Part shown: positions 16,136-22,677 of the stretch, piece after piece
How positions within the stretch are numbered: the stretch's first letter is position 1
Layout: every line of letters begins with the position of its first letter
Assembly: GCA_902385155.1 (NCBI GenBank)
Contig: CABMEP010000052.1
Location: 1 to 34,887 of the forward strand
Source: an uncultured archaeon
GTDB taxonomy: Archaea; Micrarchaeota; Micrarchaeia; CABMEP01
Length of the DNA: 34,887 bases
Reading direction: 5' to 3'
The notes under the pieces: generated by a model
Seen by the model: only the letters and a program-made list of their open reading frames with translations
Told to the model about the DNA's origin: nothing
Databases searched by the model: none
Made by a program: the position numbers and the translations under genes

Positions 16136-17206
16136 TCACAGATCCCTGTTGATCACGAAGTCGAAGAGCGCCTCTATGAACCGCTTGGATTCCGAATTCT
16201 TCAGGAACGCGTAGTCGCGGTCGAAGTCGCGCCTCGCCTTCCTCGCGAAGCCGATCGCCTTCTCCTTGGCGTAGGCGATGCTGCCGTACTTCTTCATGAG
16301 GCCGAGGATGTACTTCACTTCCTTGTCGGTCTTCTTGTCCCTGTCCTTGTTCATGATGGCGAGGGCTTTCGCCTTCTCCGACTTGGTGCAGTTGCGCATG
16401 AGATGGATGAGCATCAGCGTGCGCTTGCCCTCCCAGATGTCGCCCGCGATCTCCTTGCCGTACTTGCCTTCCTCCCCCACGAGGTTGAGGACGTCGTCCT
16501 CTATCTGGAACGCGAGGCCGATGTTGTCGCCTATGGCCGTGAACGCCTCCAGCTTGGATTCGGGCGCTCCTGCGATGATCGCGCCGAGCCTGAACGGCGT
16601 GATGAACGTGTATCCGCATGTCTTGCCCTTGCACATGGCGTAGTAGTCGTTCTCCGACATGTCCCATTTCCTGAACGTGACCCACTCGAGCTCGACGTGC
16701 TGGCCCTGGGTGCACCGGTCCGCCATCGCATTGAACTCCTTGAGGACCTTGAAAGCCCTCTCCTCGCCGAGGACCTTCCTGTTGTCCAGCAGGGCGTCCC
16801 ACATGAGGATGTGGAGCGAATCCCCGGCATTGTTGGCGAGAGGCACCCCGTATATCTTGTGCAGCGCCGGCTTGCCCCTACGCTCCTCCGAGAAGTCCTC
16901 TATGTCGTCGTGTATGAGTATCCAGTGCTGGAACAGCTCCAGGGCGATCAGAGTGTTCATCGCCTTCCTGGTGTCGCCTCCGAACGCCTTGCACGAGCCG
17001 GCGCAGAGGACGGACCTCAGGTGCTTCCCGCCCCTGAGCGGGTAGTCCAGCATCATCTTCCTGAGCAGGGTGTTCGGCCTGCGCTCTATGGACTTGATCG
17101 TCGCGGCCCCGATCTCGTTGCCTTTCGCGGAAAGGTAGGCCATGATGTCCATGGGCATCTTCTTTGACGGTTTCGCCGCGGCCGGTTTGGATGGTCTCTT
17201 CGCCAT
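16136..17206 (-). CDS. Polyprenyl (geranylgeranyl-type) diphosphate synthase
   Basis: A 356-residue trans-isoprenyl diphosphate synthase that extends allylic diphosphates with isopentenyl diphosphate, in archaea mostly for membrane-lipid side chains. RGGKHLRSVL binds diphosphate. The first Asp-rich motif is HDDIEDFSEERRG (Asp100, Asp101, Asp104). The second is FQIEDDVLN (Asp237, Asp238), where the last Asp is replaced by Asn. GDIWEGKRTLMLI follows as expected. The N-terminal 18 residues are a Lys/Pro/Ala-rich extension. Large residues (Phe92, Gln93, His94) shortly before the first motif would limit chain length; C20 is the simplest guess. The start has AGGGGGAT 4 bases upstream and a TATA-like ATAATAAAT about 50 bases upstream. 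Confidence 0.92.
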   Translation of the reverse strand: MAKRPSKPAAAKPSKKMPMDIMAYLSAKGNEIGAATIKSIERRPNTLLRKMMLDYPLRGGKHLRSVLCAGSCKAFGGDTRKAMNTLIALELFQHWILIHDDIEDFSEERRGKPALHKIYGVPLANNAGDSLHILMWDALLDNRKVLGEERAFKVLKEFNAMADRCTQGQHVELEWVTFRKWDMSENDYYAMCKGKTCGYTFITPFRLGAIIAGAPESKLEAFTAIGDNIGLAFQIEDDVLNLVGEEGKYGKEIAGDIWEGKRTLMLIHLMRNCTKSEKAKALAIMNKDRDKKTDKEVKYILGLMKKYGSIAYAKEKAIGFARKARRDFDRDYAFLKNSESKRFIEALFDFVINRDL

Positions 17207-17253
17207 AATATCCCCCTATGAAACGTGAACGGATGGAAAGGATATCGCAGGGC

Positions 17254-17262
17254 ATTTATTAT
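17254..17262 (-). promoter_or_regulatory. TATA box for the prenyl synthase gene
   Basis: ATAATAAAT on the minus strand, about 52 bases before the ATG, leaves a leader of about 25 bases containing the AGGGGGAT ribosome-binding site. Confidence 0.4.
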
Positions 17263-17319
17263 GCATTTCGCTGCCTCAGCGACTTCGTCATTCAGCGACA
17301 AAACCGTCCAGAGACGAAG

Positions 17320-17328
17320 TATTTAATA
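17320..17328 (+). promoter_or_regulatory. TATA box for the amidinotransferase-fold gene
   Basis: TATTTAATA is centred about 38 bases before the ATG at 17362, leaving a leader of about 10 bases. It lies in the 155-base gap between divergent genes. Confidence 0.5.
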
Positions 17329-17361
17329 TTGGAAATAGGTGTATAGACGTAGACAGGTACG

Positions 17362-18381
17362 ATGATCCTCATGCAGCGCACGATCAACAATACAGACAAT
17401 CTCGCCGCACGGACGCACGAGACGATAGGGAGGGATCAGCCGCGCAGGGCCGACTGCAGGAAAGGCGAGAGGCCTACAATACTGTTGTCACCGAGGGCAT
17501 TCACGCTCCCTACGAGCTATCCCGGGAAGAGGTACCTGAACGCCCTGAAGAAGAGCGTGGAGAGCTACGACCTGCTGAGGTCGAAGGGCCATAATGTCAA
17601 GATGCTCTGCCCCTCGGACTATGCGATAGGGGATCTCCCGCGGTTCATGCTGGGGACGGACATGGAGGAAAGGAGGCCGGGATCGACCTTGGGCCTGGGC
17701 GCCAACGATTGCGGAGACGCCGAACTCGCGATGCGGTGGCCGAGGGACCGCTTCCAGGTGTACGGCGACCTGGTATTCGCGCAGCACGGATCCGAGCCGG
17801 AGACGAGGGAGATAATCTCTGCCCTCGGCTTCCCGAGATCCGTCGTCATAGAAGGGTCGGTGCTCGGAGAGGGAGGGCTCGTGGCCAGGGCGGGCAAGAC
17901 GCTCGTCATCTCTGAAGCCGCGCGCGCGAGGGGGATAAGGCGTGGCGAGCTCGAATGCCTGAGGCACAGGGGATACGACGTGCATTTCCTGCCCGTCGAG
18001 AATTCGGATTTCCTTGAGAACAACCGGAGGAAGTGGCCGTACGAGCATATAGACACCGAATTCGGGCTCGTCTTCACAGAAGGGGGCAACGCCCTCGCAT
18101 GCGTCAATCCCGGTTACTACAGCACTTTCCGCAAGAGAGTGGACCGCCTCGCCAAGGACATCGGCGCAAGGCTGCACGTCGCATCGGAAGGCGAGAGCTC
18201 GCTGGGGGTCAATTTCATCTCCCTTCCGAAAGGGAAGGCCATCATGGCAGACAGCTGCCCGTCAACGCAGCATTTCCTGGAGAGGAATCTCGGATCCAGG
18301 AATGTCACTGCGCTGCCGATCGACGCCACGATATACCTGAACGGCGGCGGACTGCGCTGCATGAGCAACGTGATAGAATGA
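17362..18381 (+). CDS. Amidinotransferase/arginine-deiminase-fold (GME superfamily) hydrolase
   Basis: A 339-residue protein with the catalytic layout of the guanidino-group modifying superfamily (arginine deiminase, agmatine deiminase, dimethylargininase, amidinotransferases). RWPRD (125-129) supplies the substrate-binding Arg/Asp. LGEGGLV (168-174) is the first Glu motif and HIDTE (229-233) holds the catalytic His. NGGGLRCMS (327-335) ends in the nucleophile Cys333, 6 residues from the C-terminus, as is typical. The substrate is therefore probably a guanidino compound. The arginine decarboxylase elsewhere in the window makes agmatine, so agmatine or arginine are natural guesses, but the sequence does not decide. 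The first ~35 residues are a charged, poorly conserved-looking extension; ATG 17371 is an alternative start. Confidence 0.75.
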   Translation: MILMQRTINNTDNLAARTHETIGRDQPRRADCRKGERPTILLSPRAFTLPTSYPGKRYLNALKKSVESYDLLRSKGHNVKMLCPSDYAIGDLPRFMLGTDMEERRPGSTLGLGANDCGDAELAMRWPRDRFQVYGDLVFAQHGSEPETREIISALGFPRSVVIEGSVLGEGGLVARAGKTLVISEAARARGIRRGELECLRHRGYDVHFLPVENSDFLENNRRKWPYEHIDTEFGLVFTEGGNALACVNPGYYSTFRKRVDRLAKDIGARLHVASEGESSLGVNFISLPKGKAIMADSCPSTQHFLERNLGSRNVTALPIDATIYLNGGGLRCMSNVIE

Positions 18382-18437
18382 CCCGTAACGAGCCCCACGG
18401 TAACGGGAACAACTGCAAAGAAAAGCCAACCTGTTTT

Positions 18438-20300
18438 CTACATCTTCTCGGGCACGCCGATGCCAAGGAGGCCGAGGCTGGACTGGAGCACAGTGAGGGC
18501 GGAGAGCACCATGGCTGCCCTCACCTTCCTGTCGTTCTCCTCGGCCTGGATGACAGGCGAGGTCTCATAGAACCTGCTGAACGCGTCAGAGAGACGCAGT
18601 GAGTAGTCAGTGATGTAGTTGGACTGGTGGTCCGACGCCGCTTTTTGTACCGCAATGGGGAACTCCAGCAGCGCCTTCGCGAGCTGGCGTTCCGAATCTG
18701 AGAGCTTGTGCGTCTTGCGTATGATGGGCTTCTCGCCCTCCGGCATCTTCTCGAGTATCCTCTTCGCCCGCACGCATGCGTACTGGAGGTACGGACCGGT
18801 GTCCCCCTCGAAGCTGATGGCCTTGTCCCACTCGAAAGTCACTTTCTTGTTGGGACTCACCCTCAGTATGGAGAACTTGATGGCGGCGTTGGCGATCTGC
18901 TTCGCGATCTTGTCCCTGTCCTTCGGCTTGATGCCGGATTTCTCCATCCTCTTCTCGATCTCCAATGCAGCGCGCTTGACGCCCTCGGCCATGAGATCGT
19001 CGGCGGAGAATCCGAGCCATGTGCCTTCCCTTCCGCTGAAAGACGCCTCGGGGAGGGTGACGTGCTCGTACGGGATGTGTATGTAGTTCTCGGCCTGGGG
19101 ATAGCCCATCTTCTTCAGTATGTACTTTATCAGCACCTGGAGATAGGACTGCTCCACCCCGATGACGTTCACGACGAGATCCGCCTTGCCGTAGTTCGGC
19201 ATGTCGCGGCCCGCGGCGCTAGTCATGTACAGCGACTTCCCGTTCGGCTGCTTGGTGAAGACCTTGTACTTCATCGTGCCTTCGGCCAGGCCGAACTTCC
19301 ACATCGCGAGAGCGATGTCTTTCGCGGTATAAGTGGGAACCCCGTCAGAGCGCACGATCACCTTCTCGTCGGATCGCACGGACGGGAACTCCGCCTCGTC
19401 CAGGTGGGCGACGATGCACCCCTTCTTGTCGCCCTCGGTCTCCTTGACGAATATGCCGGACTTCAGCATCTTCTTGAATATGCCTTCGTAGAGCTTGAAC
19501 TCGATGAGGTCGCTCTCCCACAGGAGGACGTCCTCGTAGATGCCGTAATCGAACGCGGTCTGCAGCTGCGACATCACGACGCGCTCCGCGATGCCCCTCG
19601 CTGTCGCGGATGTCTTGGGGTCGCGGGCGTCCAGCCGCTTCATGAGGCTCCTGACCTCCGCCTCTATCTTCTCCGGGTTCTTGCTGATCTCGACATACTG
19701 CTTGCCGATGAACAGGTCGAACTTCTCGTTCTCCCATCCGTCAGGCTTCGGCATGGTGAGATATCCCCAGATGCTCTGGGACACCTGCAGTCCGAGGTCG
19801 TTGATGAAGTTCTGCCTCTCGACACTGTAGCCCGAGAACTCGATGATGTTCGCTATGGAATTGCCGAGAAGCGCGTTCCTGAGATGGCCGATATGCCACG
19901 GCTTGTTCGGATTCACCGACGGGTATTCCACGATGGCCTTCTTGCCGTTCGGGGCTCCGGCGCCGAACTTCTCCTTCTCCGTCATGACCTGCTCGAATAT
20001 GGACATGAGGAACGAGTCCGAATAGATGAAATTGACGTAAGGCCCCGCGATCTTGGTCTCCTTGATGAGCTTCTTCTCTATCTTGACCGCCTTGGCGATC
20101 TTGCCCGCGATCTCCATCGGATTCGCCTTCAGCCTCTTGGCGAGATCGAACGCTATCGTGGTGCCCAGGTCCCCGAACTCGGGCTTGGCCGGAATGATCG
20201 ACTTCGCCGCATCCTCGACCGTGACCTCGTACTTGAGAGAGACGCACGCCGCGGCTATCGCTTCGGCCAATGACTGCTTCAGAGGGGATAATGGATCCAT
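18438..20300 (-). CDS. argS: Arginyl-tRNA synthetase
   Basis: Class I synthetase of 620 residues charging tRNA-Arg. It has the N-terminal additional domain (PEFGDLGTTIAFDLAK), the VEYPSVNPNKPWHIGHLRN segment containing the HIGH signature, and NFINDLGLQ. The catalytic domain continues through IGVEQSYLQ and the SGREGTWLGFSADDLM region in place of a KMSKS loop, as in many ArgRS. The C-terminal DALR anticodon-binding domain contains LQYACVRAKRI. Length and order are normal. It is transcribed away from the MFS gene, sharing an AT-rich promoter region, and converges with the amidinotransferase-fold gene, 56 bases between stops. Confidence 0.96.
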   Translation of the reverse strand: MDPLSPLKQSLAEAIAAACVSLKYEVTVEDAAKSIIPAKPEFGDLGTTIAFDLAKRLKANPMEIAGKIAKAVKIEKKLIKETKIAGPYVNFIYSDSFLMSIFEQVMTEKEKFGAGAPNGKKAIVEYPSVNPNKPWHIGHLRNALLGNSIANIIEFSGYSVERQNFINDLGLQVSQSIWGYLTMPKPDGWENEKFDLFIGKQYVEISKNPEKIEAEVRSLMKRLDARDPKTSATARGIAERVVMSQLQTAFDYGIYEDVLLWESDLIEFKLYEGIFKKMLKSGIFVKETEGDKKGCIVAHLDEAEFPSVRSDEKVIVRSDGVPTYTAKDIALAMWKFGLAEGTMKYKVFTKQPNGKSLYMTSAAGRDMPNYGKADLVVNVIGVEQSYLQVLIKYILKKMGYPQAENYIHIPYEHVTLPEASFSGREGTWLGFSADDLMAEGVKRAALEIEKRMEKSGIKPKDRDKIAKQIANAAIKFSILRVSPNKKVTFEWDKAISFEGDTGPYLQYACVRAKRILEKMPEGEKPIIRKTHKLSDSERQLAKALLEFPIAVQKAASDHQSNYITDYSLRLSDAFSRFYETSPVIQAEENDRKVRAAMVLSALTVLQSSLGLLGIGVPEKM

Positions 20301-20329
20301 AGTATCGACTGAATGGCTATTGAACTGGG

Positions 20330-20340
20330 AATTATAAAAG
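20330..20340. promoter_or_regulatory. Shared TATA element between argS and the MFS gene
   Basis: AATTATAAAAG lies about 36 bases from both start codons (20300 minus, 20371 plus). It reads as a TATA box on either strand and would leave leaders of about 10 bases. Confidence 0.5.
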
Positions 20341-20370
20341 CCTTCGGCCGATATCCTTCCACGTGAAGAT

Positions 20371-21618
20371 ATGGTGAAGCGGACGTTGAGGATATTCTAC
20401 CTGCTGAAGGCGATGTCATCGCTAGCCATGGGTTTCGCATTCTCCACTTACGTTCTTTTCCTTATGGGAAATGGTCTCGACTTCTTCCAAGTCAATCTAG
20501 TCAACTTCATATTCATGGCATCGATTTTCCTTCTTGAGATACCTACTGGAGCATTCGCCGACACATTGGGAAGGAAAAACTCTGTGATCATCGGCTACGC
20601 CTTCGGCACACTGTCAGGATTGGTCTATTTCGTGTCCGGCTCGTTCTGGATGTTCGCAGTGGCCGAAATACTCGGGGCATTGCAGACATGTTTTATATCC
20701 GGAGCGTTCGAAGCATGGACTGTAGATTCGCTTAAGTTCAAAGGATATGAAGGCAAATACGAGGACATATTCGCCAAGGGAGGTATATTCTCCTCCGCAG
20801 GAGTCATAATCGGCGCAGTACTTGGTGGTTATCTCGGTGCAGTGGACCTGGCGCTCCCATGGCTCGCAGGCGCCGTGACATTCTTCGTGCTGTTCCTCAT
20901 CGCACGTATGCTCATGACTGAACCGTACTTCAAGCAGAAACCGTTGAAGGTTAAATCGACGTTCGAAGAGATGAAAAAAGTATCAGGGGACAGCATCCGG
21001 TACGGAACGAAGCACCCTATAATCTTCAACATGATCATTGTTGGATTCTTGCTCGGGGTAGCGGTGCAGCCCTGGAACATGTTCTGGACGCCGTTCTTCA
21101 AGGACACGTTGAAGGTCGATACATCCGTGCTCGGTTGGATGTTCGCAGCGATATCGTTATTCTCGATGGCAGGAATGTACTTCGCGAAACGGACTCTGGC
21201 TAAGCTGAAGGACAGGAAGAATGTCCTGATATTCGATGTGATACTCATCTCAGCAATGATCGTCATTTCCACTCTGATCGGAATGCCATATCTCGTGGTG
21301 TTCTTCTTCCTACTACATGAGATCGGACGAGGCATGTGGAACCCGATAGACAGCGCGCTCATGAACGACTATGTCCCGTCCAAGCAGAGAGCTACAATCA
21401 TATCGTTCGACTCTATGATATCCCATGCCGGCAGTGCTGTCGGCCTGTTCGCCAGCGGAATCATAGCGAGCATGTACGGAATCCCCATCTCATGGATAGC
21501 GGGTGCAATTGTACTACTAGTCGCTATCCCCTTCCTGATGAGGATAAAGGAGGACGAACATAGCACGAAGGGGCGAAGCGCTCCATCGCTCGCCAGAGCA
21601 AGGAATAAAATAGGTTAG
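20371..21618 (+). CDS. Major facilitator superfamily transporter
   Basis: A 415-residue polytopic membrane protein, apparently 12 membrane helices in two halves. The family motif A appears between helices 2 and 3 as GAFADTLGRKN (Gly60, Asp64, Gly67, Arg68, Lys69). A charged cytoplasmic loop (about 180-215) separates the halves. The substrate cannot be read from sequence; drug or metabolite export is the common case for such stand-alone members. The coding sequence looks AT-richer than the flanking genes, which may indicate later acquisition. It is monocistronic, and the tRNA-Pro gene begins 23 bases after its stop. Confidence 0.87.
   Translation: MVKRTLRIFYLLKAMSSLAMGFAFSTYVLFLMGNGLDFFQVNLVNFIFMASIFLLEIPTGAFADTLGRKNSVIIGYAFGTLSGLVYFVSGSFWMFAVAEILGALQTCFISGAFEAWTVDSLKFKGYEGKYEDIFAKGGIFSSAGVIIGAVLGGYLGAVDLALPWLAGAVTFFVLFLIARMLMTEPYFKQKPLKVKSTFEEMKKVSGDSIRYGTKHPIIFNMIIVGFLLGVAVQPWNMFWTPFFKDTLKVDTSVLGWMFAAISLFSMAGMYFAKRTLAKLKDRKNVLIFDVILISAMIVISTLIGMPYLVVFFFLLHEIGRGMWNPIDSALMNDYVPSKQRATIISFDSMISHAGSAVGLFASGIIASMYGIPISWIAGAIVLLVAIPFLMRIKEDEHSTKGRSAPSLARARNKIG
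21604..21612 (+). promoter_or_regulatory. TATA-like element ahead of tRNA-Pro
   Basis: AATAAAATA overlaps the end of the MFS gene, about 34 bases before the tRNA. This is suitable spacing for a tRNA promoter. Confidence 0.4.
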
Positions 21619-21641
21619 CGCTGACTAATATCATCACCACT

Positions 21642-21715
21642 GGGGTGGTAGTCTAGCCTGGTATGATGCTTGGTTCGGGACCAAGAGGTCGTGGGTTCAA
21701 ATCCCATCCACCCCA
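21642..21715 (+). tRNA. tRNA-Pro(CGG)
   Basis: Acceptor stem GGGGTGG/CCACCCC with discriminator A. Anticodon stem CTTGG/CCAAG with loop TTCGGGA gives anticodon CGG at 21676-21678, reading CCG. The T arm is GTGGG-TTCAAAT-CCCAT. CCA is not encoded and I see no intron. A T-tract at 21723-21730 follows. Confidence 0.95.
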
Positions 21716-21722
21716 CTTGAGA

Positions 21723-21730
21723 TTCTTTTT
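21723..21730 (+). terminator. T-tract after tRNA-Pro
   Basis: TTCTTTTT begins 8 bases after the tRNA end, a likely archaeal oligo-T terminator. Confidence 0.45.
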
Positions 21731-21747
21731 ATGAACCGGATGATCAT

Positions 21748-22332
21748 ATGACAATGATAGATGACGTCCTCAACGACATATTCGGCAAGGCGCAGAAGAA
21801 GCCCGCGGTGAGCGACGGCCCCGTCATGGAAACGATCGCAGGCAGGAGGGCGATCAGGAGCTTCACGAAGGATGACGTCCCGAAGGAGGCGCTCGACAAG
21901 GTCATTGAGGCGATGCGCCTGGCACCGAGCGCCGGAAACCTCCAGAGCAGGTTCTTCTACTTCGTCAGGGATCCGGAGAAGAGAGCGCAGCTGGCCAAGG
22001 CCGCGCACAACCAGAGGCATGTCGCCGACGCGCCGATCTGCATAGTCGCATGCACGGATGAACGGATAGCGCAGAGGTACGGCCAGCACGGCGTGGACAC
22101 CTACGCTCTGATGGATGTCGCGGCCGCGGTGGAGAACGGGATGATCATGGCGCACTCGCTGGGGCTGGGCACGTGCTGGGTCGGATCAGTGGACGAAACC
22201 GAAGCGAGAAGGATACTCGATATCCCTAATCACCTGAGGCCCGTCTCGCTCATACCGCTCGGATACTCCGCAAATAGGCCGAAAATGCCGGCGAGAAAAG
22301 ACAGCAAGGATGTCGCGCGGATCGTAGAATAA
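21748..22332 (+). CDS. Nitroreductase family flavoprotein
   Basis: A 194-residue FMN-dependent oxidoreductase. The family pattern is clear: ETIAGRRAIRSF near the N-terminus, MRLAPSAGNLQ (FMN contact), a DVAAAVENGMIMAHSLGLG helix, GTCWVG, and the C-terminal VSLIPLGY followed by a basic RPKMPARKD tail. Such enzymes use NAD(P)H to reduce nitro compounds, quinones or flavins; the true substrate is unknown. The first 27 residues are an extra segment before the core. The start ATG lies 32 bases after tRNA-Pro. Confidence 0.9.
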   Translation: MTMIDDVLNDIFGKAQKKPAVSDGPVMETIAGRRAIRSFTKDDVPKEALDKVIEAMRLAPSAGNLQSRFFYFVRDPEKRAQLAKAAHNQRHVADAPICIVACTDERIAQRYGQHGVDTYALMDVAAAVENGMIMAHSLGLGTCWVGSVDETEARRILDIPNHLRPVSLIPLGYSANRPKMPARKDSKDVARIVE

Positions 22333-22385
22333 CACCACCGGCCGATCCTGATCTTTTTGAAACTAGAAAAAAGTCACATTCAGCT

Positions 22386-22413
22386 GCGCTTTTCGGAATT
22401 TTCCGGAAAACGC
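22386..22413. other. Imperfect hairpin downstream of the nitroreductase gene
   Basis: GCG(c)TTTTCGGAA and TTCC(g)GAAAACGC pair over 12 bp with two single-base bulges around a TT loop. It sits in the 345-base stretch 22333-22677, which otherwise holds the micro-gene unit at 22443-22609. The TTTTCCGG core recurs in the hairpin at 22478-22498. Confidence 0.5.
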
Positions 22414-22442
22414 AACCTCGGACGCGCGCGTTCGGAGAATAC

Positions 22443-22451
22443 ATTTAAAAG
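22443..22451 (+). promoter_or_regulatory. TATA box for the lysine-rich micro-gene
   Basis: ATTTAAAAG is placed to start a transcript near 22473, about 42 bases before the micro-gene ATG and just before the leader hairpin. Confidence 0.55.
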
Positions 22452-22477
22452 CGAAGCGATTTCAATCTCTGATTGTT

Positions 22478-22498
22478 GCCGGAAAGATGTTTTCCGGC
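22478..22498 (+). other. 5' leader hairpin of the micro-gene
   Basis: GCCGGAAA and TTTCCGGC form a perfect 8-bp stem with a 5-base loop, directly followed by the GAGGGTG ribosome-binding site (22502-22508). Confidence 0.6.
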
Positions 22499-22514
22499 GA
22501 AGAGGGTGCACATA

Positions 22515-22571
22515 ATGTCATCGAAAACAAAGAAGAAACCGAAGGCAAAAGGCAAGAAGAAGAAAAGATAA
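22515..22571 (+). CDS. 18-residue lysine-rich peptide
   Basis: A complete ORF, ATG to TAA, encoding MSSKTKKKPKAKGKKKKR: 11 of 18 residues are basic. Support for a real gene comes from its setting. There is a TATA box at 22443-22451, a leader hairpin, GAGGGTG 6 bases before the ATG, and a strong hairpin with a T-tract after the stop. Size and charge recall tiny ribosomal proteins such as eL41, but the sequence does not resemble eL41. It could be a ribosome- or nucleic-acid-binding peptide. Alternatively the transcript may be a small RNA and the ORF incidental. An in-frame GTG at 22506 is less likely as the start. Confidence 0.5.
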   Translation: MSSKTKKKPKAKGKKKKR

Positions 22572-22581
22572 GATAAGTCAT

Positions 22582-22609
22582 GGGGCCGTTTGGCCCCCTC
22601 TGTCTTTTT
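22582..22609 (+). terminator. Hairpin plus T-tract terminator
   Basis: GGGGCC-GTTT-GGCCCC (22582-22597) is followed by CTCTGTCTTTTT. It ends the micro-gene unit. The hairpin lies between this unit and the end of the converging pseudo-polymerase gene and may serve both strands. Confidence 0.65.
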
Positions 22610-22677
22610 CCAGCAACCTGTTTTTCACGCAACCGAAAGAGAGAAGATCCCGCGGATCGGCCTATATCAGACGGGAC

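Noticed and set aside
18708-20273. 521-codon plus-strand ORF opposite argS
   Set aside because: Antisense shadow with Leu/Arg/Val/Asp-rich sequence and no recognisable motif.
22515-22571. Calling the 18-residue peptide ribosomal protein eL41
   Set aside because: Only charge and size are similar; there is no residue pattern in common with eL41.
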